A DNA stretch of 64,000 bases from Lachnospiraceae bacterium A2. GTDB taxonomy: Bacteria; Bacillota; Clostridia; Lachnospirales; Lachnospiraceae. Of the stretch, positions 27,766 to 37,135 are shown one piece after another (the first letter of the stretch is position 1; every line of letters begins with the position of its first letter). The notes under the pieces are model-generated. The model saw only the letters and a program-made list of their open reading frames with translations. It was not told the DNA's origin and ran no database searches. The stretch spans positions 1,896,041-1,960,040 of the forward strand of contig KE159636.1 in assembly GCA_000403315.2 (NCBI GenBank), given 5' to 3'. Both the position numbers and the translations under genes were made by a program.

Positions 27766-27794
27766 TTGACTGTTTACTAAAAAGAATATATAAT
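27766..27794 (+). promoter_or_regulatory. Sigma-A promoter of galK
   Basis: TTGACT (27766-27771) and TATAAT (27789-27794) are 17 bases apart. Transcription should begin near 27801, leaving a leader of about 157 bases before galK in which I see no known riboswitch. Confidence 0.85.
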
Positions 27795-27957
27795 ATCATG
27801 TAGGAAGCAGGGAACAAAGAAAACATACACAGGCAAAATTTACTTCCATCAGACACCGTGGCAGGACAGTACGCCAATTGCCTGCGTATGGGCATTTCCT
27901 GCTGCAGAACCATAAAAGCCAAAAAGGCGCAAAAACAGGAAAGGCAGGGGCAATGGC

Positions 27958-29241
27958 ATGAAAGAAACAAAAGCGTTATTGGAAGAATTTGCAGCAAACC
28001 GGCATCAGGCACGCCTACAGGAAATTTACGTGGACAAAGGGGTGCTGGATTACCAGAACGGGCGTTACCAGGAAGCAATCCGCAAATATGAGGAACTGTA
28101 TGGGGCAGGCGAAGCAGAGATCTACAGCGCGGCAGGCAGGAGCGAGGTAGGCGGCAACCACACAGACCACCAGCATGGGGAGGTACTGGCAGCCTCCATC
28201 AACCTTGACGCCATTGCAGTGGTGGGCAAAATTGACGCGCCTGAAATTAAGCTGCTTTCCGACGGGTATCCCATGATTACCGTGGACCTTTCCCAATTGG
28301 AAAAGCGGGATGCAGAAGAAGGCACTTCCGCAGGGCTGATCCGTGGGATGGCATACGGCCTGAAAAAGAACGGCCATGCCATTGGCGGGTTTCAGGCCTA
28401 TGTGACCAGCGACGTGCTGAACGGCGCAGGCATGTCAAGCTCCGCAGCGTTTGAAGTGCTTGTGGGGACAATCCTTTCCGGCCTGTACAATGGGATGTCC
28501 ATTAGCCCAGTGGAAATTGCACAGGTAGCCCAGTATGCAGAAAATGTGTATTTTGGCAAGCCCTGCGGCCTGATGGACCAGATGGCATGTTCCGTTGGGG
28601 GCCTAATACATATTGACTTTGCAGACCCGGAGCAGCCTGTTGTGGAAAAAGTGGACGTGGATTTTTCCGCATACGGCCATAGCCTTTGCATTACCGACAC
28701 CAAAGGTTCCCATGCGGATTTGACAGACGATTATGCAATGATTCCGCAGGAAATGAAAAAAGTAGCAGGGTTCTTCGGGAAAGAATACCTGCGGGAAGTG
28801 GATCCAGAAGAATTTTACAAAAATATTCCCGGAATCCGCAAGGAATGCGGCGACCGCCCTGTGCTGCGCGCCCTGCATTTCTTTGAGGAGGATCAGCGGG
28901 TAGAGCAGGAAGTAGCTGCGCTGCAGGCTGGGGATTTCCAAAAGTTTTTGGATACCGTGCAGGAATCCGGGGATTCCTCCTTCAAATACCTCCAGAATAT
29001 TTACACCAACAAAGACGTGCAGAACCAGAGCGTTTCCATGGGCCTTGCCCTCAGCGATACCATACTTCCGGGCCATGGCGCCAGCCGCGTCCACGGAGGT
29101 GGGTTTGCCGGGACAATACAGGCGTTTGTATCAGACAGTTTTGTGGAAGAATACCGTCAGGCCTTGGATAGCCTTTATGGCGAAGGCTCCTGCCATGTGC
29201 TGAAGGTACGCCCCTTTGGCGGGATTAAAGTCCTGGATTAA
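27958..29241 (+). CDS. galK: Galactokinase
   Basis: GalK phosphorylates galactose at C1 in the Leloir pathway. The 427-residue protein carries the galactokinase signature GRSEVGGNHTDHQHG (about residues 60-74), the GHMP ATP-binding loop LNGAGMSSSAAFEVLVG near 155, and the C-terminal GHMP motif GHGASRVHGGGFAGT. It has an N-terminal extension of about 40 residues before the signature that looks like a TPR-type helix pair (DYQNGRYQEAIRKYEELYG), as is seen in other clostridial galactokinases. It is followed by galT after 285 bases that contain an R2 element. Confidence 0.94.
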   Translation: MKETKALLEEFAANRHQARLQEIYVDKGVLDYQNGRYQEAIRKYEELYGAGEAEIYSAAGRSEVGGNHTDHQHGEVLAASINLDAIAVVGKIDAPEIKLLSDGYPMITVDLSQLEKRDAEEGTSAGLIRGMAYGLKKNGHAIGGFQAYVTSDVLNGAGMSSSAAFEVLVGTILSGLYNGMSISPVEIAQVAQYAENVYFGKPCGLMDQMACSVGGLIHIDFADPEQPVVEKVDVDFSAYGHSLCITDTKGSHADLTDDYAMIPQEMKKVAGFFGKEYLREVDPEEFYKNIPGIRKECGDRPVLRALHFFEEDQRVEQEVAALQAGDFQKFLDTVQESGDSSFKYLQNIYTNKDVQNQSVSMGLALSDTILPGHGASRVHGGGFAGTIQAFVSDSFVEEYRQALDSLYGEGSCHVLKVRPFGGIKVLD

Positions 29242-29299
29242 TCTTCCGGGGCGGCTTACCCAAGCACAGCGAACCCTTTTGATAGTCTGCCTTACTTGC

Positions 29300-29434
29300 C
29301 TATATTGATTAGGGTGTCAAAAGGGTGCGACGCACCCGCTCTATACCATATATTGATGTGCAAATTGATTTGCAATAACAATATATGGTATGAGCGTAGC
29401 ACCAAAGGTGCTTTTGACACCCTAATCCTATATT
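29300..29434. mobile_element. R2 miniature element, complete copy with 7-bp target duplication
   Basis: The 121-bp element spans 29307-29427. GATTAGGGTGTCAAAAG (29307-29323) is the perfect inverted repeat of 29411-29427. CTATATT flanks it directly at 29300-29306 and 29428-29434. The interior is also palindromic (ACCATATATTG against CAATATATGGT). No protein is encoded. It separates galK from galT, and its long hairpin could affect read-through. Confidence 0.85.
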
Positions 29435-29526
29435 CGAGTAAACTTGATATGGGCAAATGCGGCATACCATCTTGATACCGTAATCTTACATATTGTAAAT
29501 ATATTGATGGAAAGAAGGAATTTCTC

Positions 29527-31029
29527 ATGGTAAACGAAGCTATTAAAAAATTAGTCTGCTATGGATTAGAGCGAGGCCTGATTGGGGAAGATGATGTTGT
29601 TTTTACCACCAACCGGCTGCTGGAAACCCTGCAGATAGACGAATACGAAGAACCAGAAGATACTTATACGCAGGTAGAGCTTGAGCCAGTTTTAAAAGAA
29701 CTCCTGGATTATGCCTATGGGCATGGGGTGCTGGAAGAAAACGGCGTGGTATACCGCGACCTTTTCGACACCAGGCTGATGGCGCAGTTAATGCCAAGGC
29801 CCAGCGAAATCATTGGGCGGTTCTGGGATATTTACCATAAGGACGGCCCCAAGGCAGCTACTGATTTTTATTACCAGATAAGCCAGGACAGCGACTATAT
29901 CCGCCGCTACCGGATTGCAAAGGATGTCAAATGGAAATCACAGACCCCGTATGGGGAAATGGACATTACCATTAACCTTTCCAAGCCGGAAAAAGACCCG
30001 AAGGCCATTGCAGCAGCCAAAAATGCAAAGCAGGGCGGCTACCCCAAATGCCTTCTTTGCGTGGAAAACGAAGGGTATGCAGGGCGCATCAACCATCCTG
30101 CAAGGCAGAACCACCGGATTATCCCAGTGACAATCCAAGACAGCCGGTGGGGGTTCCAGTACTCCCCCTATGTCTATTACAATGAGCACTGCATTGTGTT
30201 CAATTCCCAGCATATCCCAATGAAAATTGAGCATGGGACATTCTGCAAGCTGTTTGATTTTGTGAAGCAGTTCCCACATTATATTGTAGGATCAAACGCA
30301 GACCTGCCCATTGTTGGAGGCTCCATCTTAAGCCACGACCATTTCCAGGGGGGCAGTTATGAATTTGCCATGGCAAAAGCACCAGTAGAGCGGGAATTTA
30401 CGGTAAAAGGATTTGAGGATGTGAAAGCAGGCATTGTAAAATGGCCCATGTCCGTGATCCGTATTTCCGGCAGGGATACGGAACGGCTGATTGCGCTGGC
30501 AGACAAAATATTGGCGGCATGGCGGGGATATACCGACGAGGATGCGTTTATTTTTGCAGAAACAGACGGGGAGCCCCACAACACCATTACGCCTATTGCC
30601 AGAAAACGCGGGGAATTTTTCGAGCTGGATTTGGTACTGCGTAACAATATCACCACAGAGGAGCACCCCCTTGGCCTGTACCATCCCCATGCGGAGCTGC
30701 ACCATATCAAAAAAGAAAATATTGGCCTGATTGAAGTGATGGGCCTTGCCGTCCTTCCGGCCCGCCTGAAAGACGAAATGGAAACGCTGGCAGACGCCAT
30801 TGTAAACAAAAAAGACATCCGTGCCGATGAAACCATCGCGAAACATGCGGACTGGGCAGAAGGGTTCCTTCCGGCTTACGGGGAAGTGGCAAAGGAAAAT
30901 GTGATGGATATCCTGCATAAAGAAATCGCGTTGGTGTTCAGCAAGGTGCTGGAACATGCCGGGGTTTATAAGCGGGATGAATCGGGGCAGAAAGCCTTTG
31001 ATAAATTTACAGAAAGCCTGAATGGGTAA
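29527..31029 (+). CDS. galT: UDP-glucose-hexose-1-phosphate uridylyltransferase, Firmicutes (GalT2) type
   Basis: GalT exchanges galactose 1-phosphate with UDP-glucose in the Leloir pathway. The 500-residue length and overall sequence fit the Gram-positive GalT2 family rather than the 350-residue HIT-type enzyme. Blocks include HPARQNHRIIPVT near 197 and the histidine-rich nucleotide site GSILSHDHFQGGSYEF near 265. It lies downstream of galK in the same direction and probably shares the GalR-controlled promoter. No galE is in the window. A ribosome site GAAAGAAGG precedes the ATG. Confidence 0.95.
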   Translation: MVNEAIKKLVCYGLERGLIGEDDVVFTTNRLLETLQIDEYEEPEDTYTQVELEPVLKELLDYAYGHGVLEENGVVYRDLFDTRLMAQLMPRPSEIIGRFWDIYHKDGPKAATDFYYQISQDSDYIRRYRIAKDVKWKSQTPYGEMDITINLSKPEKDPKAIAAAKNAKQGGYPKCLLCVENEGYAGRINHPARQNHRIIPVTIQDSRWGFQYSPYVYYNEHCIVFNSQHIPMKIEHGTFCKLFDFVKQFPHYIVGSNADLPIVGGSILSHDHFQGGSYEFAMAKAPVEREFTVKGFEDVKAGIVKWPMSVIRISGRDTERLIALADKILAAWRGYTDEDAFIFAETDGEPHNTITPIARKRGEFFELDLVLRNNITTEEHPLGLYHPHAELHHIKKENIGLIEVMGLAVLPARLKDEMETLADAIVNKKDIRADETIAKHADWAEGFLPAYGEVAKENVMDILHKEIALVFSKVLEHAGVYKRDESGQKAFDKFTESLNG

Positions 31030-31040
31030 AAGCGTGTGAT

Positions 31041-31183
31041 GTTATTCCCGCGGGCAACGGGCCAAGTGGTTGCTTGCAGCGGGGTCTTTGATTCCTGCGG
31101 GAATTTGGCTGCTCCGGCGGTAAAATACTGCAGCAGGCTGCGCAGGGCAAACCTCCAGATGCTGTAGTTTTTACCGCCGGAGC
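31041..31183. repeat. R6-type repeat and long hairpin between galT and the DUF134 gene
   Basis: TTATTCCCGCGGGCAACGGG near 31044 matches the start of the repeat at 43373. Downstream, 31111-31135 (GCTCCGGCGGTAAAATACTG and CAGCA) pairs with 31160-31183 to form a stem of about 24 bp with one bulge. The left arm is similar to 41396-41420 (21 of 25 positions). The stem lies between convergent genes and may act as a terminator. Confidence 0.65.
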
Positions 31184-31201
31184 GATGATAATAGAGGCTC
31201 T

Positions 31202-31966
31202 TTAGTTGCCGCCGCACCCGTGGCTGCCGCATGTATGCCCGTCCCCGTGGGAGTGGCCGCCGCACCCGTGCCCATCCTCATGGGAGTGGTGGCTGCACGT
31301 TGTATCAGGGTCGTACACAAGCTGCCCTTTCAAAAAGGATTCCACCTGCGCGTCCGCATCCCCGGTAGCCCCCGGGTAAAGCTCAATCCCGGCTTCTGCC
31401 AAAGCGTTCCTTGCGCCGCCGCCAATCCCGCCGCAAATCAGCACATCTACGCCGCCCTTCAATAAGAACCCTGCCAGCGCCCCGTGTCCCTGCCCATTGG
31501 TATCTACGATTTCCGAAGAAGAAATAGTCCCATGTTCCACTTCATACACCTTAAACTGGCTGGTATGCCCAAAATGCTGGAATACCTGCCCATCTTCATA
31601 AGTTACTGCAATTTTCATTACATGCCCTCCTTTTTTTCTGAAATCTGCATAGCCTTGGCAGCCCTGCCCGGGGCAGAGCTGGTAGCTGCCGCCTGCAATG
31701 GTAAGGGGAAACCCTTCCACTAAGAAACGGGCCAGCTTCCGGCGCGCCTGCGTGTACAGGGCTTGAACCGTGGTGCGCCCAGCCCCCATCTGCTTAGCGG
31801 CTTCCTGCTGGGTAAGCCCCTGATAATCCAGCAGGCGGATTACTTCATATTCTTCAATGCTAAGCTGCAGCCCATGGAGCCCTTCCGATGCATTTGGGGC
31901 CCCGGCGTAAAAATGGGTATGGGCTGGCATCCGGCATACGCGCCGTACTTTGCTGGGACGTGCCAT
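31202..31966 (-). CDS. Fusion of DUF134 DNA-binding domain and NifX/NifB-like (dinitrogenase cofactor) domain with metal-binding tail
   Basis: Residues 1-105 match DUF134, a family with a sigma-70 region 4-like helix-turn-helix (LTQQEAAKQMGAGRTTVQALYTQARRKL in outline) and the cysteines in LCPGQGCQGY. Residues from MKIAVTYEDGQVFQHFGH onward match the dinitrogenase iron-molybdenum cofactor domain, including GGVDVLICGGIGGGARNAL. The last 40 residues are rich in His, Cys and Gly (CSHHSHEDGHGCGGH and further). The two domains are usually separate neighbouring genes. The role is probably metal or Fe-S sensing; this is inference. AGGAGG precedes the start and a consensus promoter lies upstream. Confidence 0.85.
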   Translation of the reverse strand: MARPSKVRRVCRMPAHTHFYAGAPNASEGLHGLQLSIEEYEVIRLLDYQGLTQQEAAKQMGAGRTTVQALYTQARRKLARFLVEGFPLTIAGGSYQLCPGQGCQGYADFRKKGGHVMKIAVTYEDGQVFQHFGHTSQFKVYEVEHGTISSSEIVDTNGQGHGALAGFLLKGGVDVLICGGIGGGARNALAEAGIELYPGATGDADAQVESFLKGQLVYDPDTTCSHHSHEDGHGCGGHSHGDGHTCGSHGCGGN

Positions 31967-31992
31967 AAAGATTTCCTCCTAATCATATCAGC

Positions 31993-32021
31993 AGTATAAA
32001 GCAATTATTAACATATGTCAA
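31993..32021 (-). promoter_or_regulatory. Sigma-A promoter of the DUF134-NifX gene
   Basis: On the minus strand TTGACA (32021-32016), a 17-base spacer and TATACT (31998-31993) form a near-consensus promoter 27 bases upstream of the start codon. Confidence 0.8.
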
Positions 32022-32132
32022 TTATATTTTCCCTATAATTTTATGGAAAATGTGATATAATCGTTACTGTTACAGCGTGGGGACAGTGGATTATGCCTGC
32101 GCACTGGGAAATCAATATAGGAGGACATGAAA

Positions 32133-33404
32133 ATGCCAGAACCATTAAAAATAGAAGAAGTAACGGAGCGGGTGATCCTGGTAGGCGTCAGCTTACAGGA
32201 AAACGACGATACGGAGGATTCCCTGGCGGAATTGGGCGAGCTGGCCGAAACAGCCGGCGCTCTGGTGGTTGGCTCTGCCATCCAGAACCGGGAGTCCGTC
32301 CATCCGGGCACTTATGTAGGGAAGGGGAAGCTGCAGGAACTGCGGCAGTTGGCCGCAGAGCTGGATGCCACTGGGATTATCTGTGACGATGAGCTTTCCC
32401 CGGCCCAATTGCGGAACATGGAGGATGCATTGGAGTGCAAAGTTATGGACCGGACGCTGGTGATCCTGGACATTTTTGCAGCAAGGGCTTCTACCAGCGA
32501 AGGGAAGATACAGGTGGAGCTTGCCCAGCTGAAATACAGGCTGGGGCGCCTTGCCGGCCTTGGCACGTCGTTATCCCGTCTGGGCGGCGGCATTGGCACA
32601 AGGGGGCCTGGGGAAAAAAAGCTGGAAATGGATCGCAGGCTGATTAAAAACAGGATTTCACAGCTAAATCGGGAACTGTCCCAGGTGAAAATGCACCGGG
32701 AAGTAACAAGGAGCCAGCGGGAGCGCAGCCAGGTGAAGGTGGCTGCCATTGTAGGCTACACCAATGCGGGGAAATCCACCCTGTTAAACCATCTGACCCA
32801 CGCGTCCGTGCTGGAGGAGGACAAGCTGTTCGCTACCCTGGACCCTACTACAAGGAATTTAAAGCTGGACAGCGGGCAGGAGCTTTTGCTGACGGATACG
32901 GTGGGCTTTATCCGCAAGCTGCCCCACCACCTGATTGAAGCGTTCCGCAGCACTCTGGAGGAAGCAAAATACGCCGATATTATCATCCATGTGGTTGATT
33001 CCTCCAATCCCCAGCGGGAAAAGCAGATGTACATTGTCTATGAAACCTTGAGGAACTTAGGGGTATCCGGCAAGAAAACCATTACCTTGTTCAACAAGCA
33101 GGATAAGCTGGTGGAGAATGAAATTTTGAAGGACGCCTATGCAGATAAAACCCTGAAAATTTCAGCCAGGACAGGGGAGGGCATGCCCCAGCTTCTGGAA
33201 GCCCTGGAGGAATTTTTACGGGAAGACAAGCAGCTTCTGGAAGGCATATTCCCTTATGGAAAAGGCAGCCAGGTTTCCCAGATCAGGAAGTATGGGGAGC
33301 TTCTTGAAGAAGATTACCGGGAAAATGGAATTTATGTAAAAGCCTTTGTCCCCACGGAACTTTACCACAATTTGGGGAAGGGCATGTGCAGCAGCGGATC
33401 ATAG
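32133..33404 (+). CDS. hflX: Ribosome-binding GTPase HflX
   Basis: HflX binds the 50S subunit and splits stalled ribosomes under stress. The 423-residue protein has the HflX N-terminal domain, the Gly-rich linker SRLGGGIGTRGPGEKKLEMD (about 150-169), and GTPase motifs GYTNAGKSTLLN (G1), DTVGFIRKLP (G3) and NKQDKL (G4). AGGAGG at 32119-32124 is 8 bases from the ATG at 32133 and 2 bases from another ATG at 32127. A TATAAT at 32056 may be its -10 box but I see no good -35. It is transcribed away from the DUF134 gene. Confidence 0.94.
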   Translation: MPEPLKIEEVTERVILVGVSLQENDDTEDSLAELGELAETAGALVVGSAIQNRESVHPGTYVGKGKLQELRQLAAELDATGIICDDELSPAQLRNMEDALECKVMDRTLVILDIFAARASTSEGKIQVELAQLKYRLGRLAGLGTSLSRLGGGIGTRGPGEKKLEMDRRLIKNRISQLNRELSQVKMHREVTRSQRERSQVKVAAIVGYTNAGKSTLLNHLTHASVLEEDKLFATLDPTTRNLKLDSGQELLLTDTVGFIRKLPHHLIEAFRSTLEEAKYADIIIHVVDSSNPQREKQMYIVYETLRNLGVSGKKTITLFNKQDKLVENEILKDAYADKTLKISARTGEGMPQLLEALEEFLREDKQLLEGIFPYGKGSQVSQIRKYGELLEEDYRENGIYVKAFVPTELYHNLGKGMCSSGS

Positions 33405-33427
33405 CATAGTTGGGATGGCTGGTTTGT

Positions 33428-34183
33428 ATGATGAAAATAATTATTTCCCCTGCAAAGAAAATGAAACGGGACGCCGACACCATGGGCTGCCATGGGCTGC
33501 CCGTATTTTTGCAGGAGGCAGAAACGTTAAAAACGTATATCAAAGGCCTTACTTACCAGGAGGCAAAAAAGCTTTGGAACTGCAATGACAGGATTGCAGA
33601 GCTGAATTTCCAGCGGTTTGCGCAGATGGATTTGAAGGCTGGCCTGACCCCCGCCCTGCTGGCCTATGAGGGCATCCAGTACCAGTATATGGCGCCGGCG
33701 GTCTTTGAGGACGGGGCGTGGGAGTATGTGGAAAGCCATCTTGCCATCCTGTCCGGTTTTTATGGGATGCTGCGCCCCTTCGACGGGGTCGTGCCCTACC
33801 GTCTGGAAATGCAGGCTAAAATCCATCTGGGGGATTGCCGGGACCTTTACCGCTACTGGGGCGGGAAAATCTGCCAGGAAACCATAAAAGGCGCAGACAC
33901 CGTCTTAAACCTTGCCTCTAAGGAATACAGCAAATGCATTTCCCCCTTCCTGCCGCCGGGAATCAGGCTTTTGGCCTGCCGGTTTGGGGAACTGCGGGAA
34001 GGGAAGGTAATCGAAAAAGGCACACAGGTAAAAATGGCCCGTGGGGAAATGGTGCGTTTCTTAGCCCAGAACGGCATTGAGGACACGGAAGGGGTAAAAA
34101 ATTTCCATGGGCTGGGCTATCAATATGAGGAAAAATTTTCCGATAATAATACATATGTATTCTTGAAAAGTGACAGTAAATAA
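33428..34183 (+). CDS. yaaA: Peroxide stress protein YaaA (DUF328)
   Basis: The 251-residue protein starts with the family signature MKIIISPAKKM and contains RFGELREGKVIEKGTQVK and KNFHGLGYQY near the C-terminus. YaaA in E. coli lowers free iron during peroxide stress and the fold binds DNA. It starts 24 bases after hflX, so the two probably form a stress-related operon. The ribosome site is weak; the ATG at 33431 is equally possible. Confidence 0.9.
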   Translation: MMKIIISPAKKMKRDADTMGCHGLPVFLQEAETLKTYIKGLTYQEAKKLWNCNDRIAELNFQRFAQMDLKAGLTPALLAYEGIQYQYMAPAVFEDGAWEYVESHLAILSGFYGMLRPFDGVVPYRLEMQAKIHLGDCRDLYRYWGGKICQETIKGADTVLNLASKEYSKCISPFLPPGIRLLACRFGELREGKVIEKGTQVKMARGEMVRFLAQNGIEDTEGVKNFHGLGYQYEEKFSDNNTYVFLKSDSK

Positions 34184-34265
34184 ATACATTAGGGACAGGC
34201 TGGCTATCCCTGACGCAGTTTGCACATAGAAGCAAAGTTATGCCAAAGAAAAAGGTGGGATGGAC

Positions 34266-35165
34266 ATGGTGAGGATAGAAGGCCTGAGAAAAAATTTTGG
34301 GGGTTTCTGCGCCCTGGACGGCGTGGACATGCATGTGCCAAAAGGGTCTGTCTACGGGCTGGTAGGGCCAAACGGCGCTGGGAAGAGCACGCTTCTCAGG
34401 CACATTATGGGGATTTACCGGCAGGATGCAGGAAGTGTCCTGGTGGAAGGCGTCCCTGTTTATGAAAATACGGAAGTGAAAGGGAAAATGATATTTATTT
34501 CCGATGACCTGTTTTATTTCCAGCAGGCAGACACCCTTGAAATGAAGCGGTTTTATCAGGGGATTTACCCGGATTTCGATGGGAAAACCTTTGAAAAGCT
34601 CCGGGAAGTGTTCAAAAATATAGATGTAAAATGCAGGATCCGCAAGCTGTCCAAAGGGATGCAAAAGCAGGTGTCCTTTTGGCTGGCCCTGTGTTGTGGT
34701 CCAAAGCTTTTGGTTTTGGACGAGCCAGTAGACGGCTTGGACCCTGTGATGCGGTGGCAGATTTGGTCGCTGATCCAGGAGGAACGGAATAAGTGTGGGA
34801 CCACCGTCCTGATTTCCTCCCATAACCTGCGGGAATTGGAGGAGGTCTGCGGCCATGTGGGGATTATGCATCAGGGCAAAATCCAGATGGAACGCTCCCT
34901 GCTGGAGCTGCAGGGAACGGTTACCAAGGTGCAGGCGGCGTTCCGGCAGGGTATCCCTGCGCTCCCGGATGGCTTTGAAGTGCTGCATATGTCAAACGCC
35001 GGACGGGTCTACACCATGATTGTGAAGGGCAGCCCTGCATATGCCCGGGCAGGGCTTGGGAAATTGCAGCCGCTGTTTGTGGACGTCCTTCCGCTGACGC
35101 TGGAGGAAATTTTCATTTATGAGATGGGAGGGGCAGATTATGCAGTCCAGGAAATCCTGCTTTAA
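34266..35165 (+). CDS. ABC transporter ATP-binding protein
   Basis: The 299-residue ATPase has Walker A GPNGAGKST (about 36-44), the degenerate signature LSKGMQKQVSF, and Walker B LLVLDEPVDGLDP. A C-terminal domain of about 80 residues follows. AAAGGTGG at 34251-34258 favours the ATG at 34266 over one at 34260. It overlaps the permease gene by 26 bases. Similar pairs in Firmicutes (YtrB-like or YxlF-like) are often run by a GntR-type repressor; none is present here. Confidence 0.88.
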   Translation: MVRIEGLRKNFGGFCALDGVDMHVPKGSVYGLVGPNGAGKSTLLRHIMGIYRQDAGSVLVEGVPVYENTEVKGKMIFISDDLFYFQQADTLEMKRFYQGIYPDFDGKTFEKLREVFKNIDVKCRIRKLSKGMQKQVSFWLALCCGPKLLVLDEPVDGLDPVMRWQIWSLIQEERNKCGTTVLISSHNLRELEEVCGHVGIMHQGKIQMERSLLELQGTVTKVQAAFRQGIPALPDGFEVLHMSNAGRVYTMIVKGSPAYARAGLGKLQPLFVDVLPLTLEEIFIYEMGGADYAVQEILL

Positions 35166-37062
35166 TGTTTTCCATACAGCCATATTCCGCAAAAATGCCG
35201 CCAGTTTCTGGCCAATCTGGCTGTCCTACACCCTTATGTGCCTGTGGGTCCTGCCCATTTACACATGGCTGCAAATAAAGACCCTTACCCTGGCGGAAGG
35301 GACAACCCAGGCAGAGCGGATGGAGGAGCTTTTGAGAAGCGCAGTGGGCAGCCTGCACCTGGCGATTTTGCCTTTCCCGGTATTTGTCTTTGGGGCGGCC
35401 AGCGGGATTGCCGTTTTTTCCTATCTGTATCAGGCAAGGAGCGCAAATATGGTCCATGCGCTGCCAGTCAGCCGGAAAGAGCTGTTTTTGACAAATTACT
35501 GTTCCGGGCTGTTGTTCCTGCTGGCTCCGCAGTTCCTGGCGTTCTGTGTGGCGGTGTTCGTCTGGTTTGGGAGCGGGGTGACGCGGCTGGAATACCTGCT
35601 CCGGTGGCTGGGGCTGGTGGCCGGGGAAGCTTTTTTTGCCTACAGCATGGCGGTGTTTGCGGCCATGCTGACAGGGCAGGCGGCCATCGCGGCAGCCTGT
35701 TTTTTTCTCCTGAATTACCTGTACCAAGGGCTGGTGGCCATTGCGGACGCCCTTATGGGAATGTTAGTGTACGGGATGGACAGGGGGGCGCGGGATATAT
35801 GGGGCGGCTGGCTTTCCCCAGCTCCTTTTTTAGGGGAAAATGTCCGCTTGATTTATCAGGAAGAAGGGCAGCTCCTGGACCTGCCTAAGCTTGCAGGCTT
35901 GGACTGCGTGCCCTGGTATGCCCTGGCGGCAGTTTTTTTCGCGGCATTGGCTTTCCTGCTTTACAAAAACAGGGATATAGAAACAGCTTCGGACGTGGTA
36001 GCCATTTCCTGCATTAAGCCGGTGTTCCGTTGGTGCGGGGGAATTGGCGCAGCCGGGGTCTGCACGTACCTGGTCTGGGAAAGCCTGCTGTCAGGCATGG
36101 TGGGGAATATGTTCTGGCTGGTGCTGGTATGCAGCAGCGTGGCCGGGGCAGCTGGGTTTTTCCTGTGTGAAATGCTGATACGGAAAAAATTTATGGTATT
36201 TACGGGAAAAAGGCTGGCCGAGGGCGGGGTATTCCTTGCAGTCCTGGCGGCTGCCCTTGTATGCATGGAAACGGACTTGTTTGGGGTGGAAAAAAGAGTG
36301 CCGGCGGCGGAAGAAGTGGCAGGCATTTACCTGGATGGGAATTATAAAAGCTATCTGGAGGAACCGGAGGAAATCAGCCAGTGCATTGCAATCCATCAGG
36401 GCATTATCCAGGAAAAGGATGCGTACGAAGCGTATTTCTGGGAAAATCCGGGCATGGAAAAACGCCCCAGCATGTCTTTCAGGATTTCTTACAAGCTGAA
36501 AAACGGCAGGATGTTGGAGCGGTTCTGGTATCTTCCGCTGAAGGACTGCTATCTGGAGCGGAAGGAGGGGGCTGTGGGAAAGCTTTTGGAGTTTGAAAAA
36601 GATCCCAGGAGATATATGGAATACTTTTTTTCCAGTGGGTATGAAAGCCTGAAAATTGCCGAAGGGGGCAGCTTCCTCCACGTCAACCAGAATGGGGACT
36701 ACAATATGCTGGACCTTTCCAATGAGGAGGCATCTAAGCTGTACCAGGCGCTTAAGGAGGATATCCTGTCTGGGAATTACTGCATTTACCCCTATGAATA
36801 CCGGAAATGGGGGACAGAAAATTATGCCGACAGCCTTACGTTCAGCTTCCGGGTGCCCAAGGGGGCAAGGCTGCTGCAGGCAGAGGGGGAAGAATTCAGC
36901 CTTGGGAAATACCCGGAAGCTGTGACAATCCCATTGACCCGCGGATGCCATCATCTGCTTGGGGCATTACAGGAACTGGGGCTGCTGGACGAAGGGGAAA
37001 TTCCCCTGACAGAGAGGGAGTATTTGGATGTTTTGGAAGGGGAGGAAGCAGTGGTGCCTTAA
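35140..37062 (+). CDS. ABC-2 type permease with large C-terminal extracytoplasmic domain
   Basis: The 640-residue membrane protein has about eight to ten hydrophobic helices up to residue 390. A soluble domain of about 230 residues follows, containing YLDGNYKSYLEEPEEISQ and NGDYNMLDLSNEEASKLYQ. The plan fits YtrC/YtrD-like permeases with a DUF6449-type domain. The start follows GGGAGGGG inside the ATPase gene, so translation is coupled. The substrate is unknown; related systems respond to cell-wall antibiotics or acetoin. A flagellin remnant follows 73 bases later. Confidence 0.85.
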   Translation: MQSRKSCFNVFHTAIFRKNAASFWPIWLSYTLMCLWVLPIYTWLQIKTLTLAEGTTQAERMEELLRSAVGSLHLAILPFPVFVFGAASGIAVFSYLYQARSANMVHALPVSRKELFLTNYCSGLLFLLAPQFLAFCVAVFVWFGSGVTRLEYLLRWLGLVAGEAFFAYSMAVFAAMLTGQAAIAAACFFLLNYLYQGLVAIADALMGMLVYGMDRGARDIWGGWLSPAPFLGENVRLIYQEEGQLLDLPKLAGLDCVPWYALAAVFFAALAFLLYKNRDIETASDVVAISCIKPVFRWCGGIGAAGVCTYLVWESLLSGMVGNMFWLVLVCSSVAGAAGFFLCEMLIRKKFMVFTGKRLAEGGVFLAVLAAALVCMETDLFGVEKRVPAAEEVAGIYLDGNYKSYLEEPEEISQCIAIHQGIIQEKDAYEAYFWENPGMEKRPSMSFRISYKLKNGRMLERFWYLPLKDCYLERKEGAVGKLLEFEKDPRRYMEYFFSSGYESLKIAEGGSFLHVNQNGDYNMLDLSNEEASKLYQALKEDILSGNYCIYPYEYRKWGTENYADSLTFSFRVPKGARLLQAEGEEFSLGKYPEAVTIPLTRGCHHLLGALQELGLLDEGEIPLTEREYLDVLEGEEAVVP

Positions 37063-37135
37063 CAGGCGTTTTCTGCCAGAAGGCATGCCTATGGCAATTG
37101 CCGGATGGCAAATGAATCTAAAAGGAGTAAATGTA

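Noticed and set aside
27953-27961. Two-codon frame ATG GCA TGA overlapping the galK start
   Set aside because: Probably chance; galK has its own upstream purine-rich ribosome site and no leader-peptide logic is visible.
32056-32061. Strong promoter for hflX
   Set aside because: TATAAT is present but no -35 box lies at a normal distance, so I mention it only in the hflX entry.
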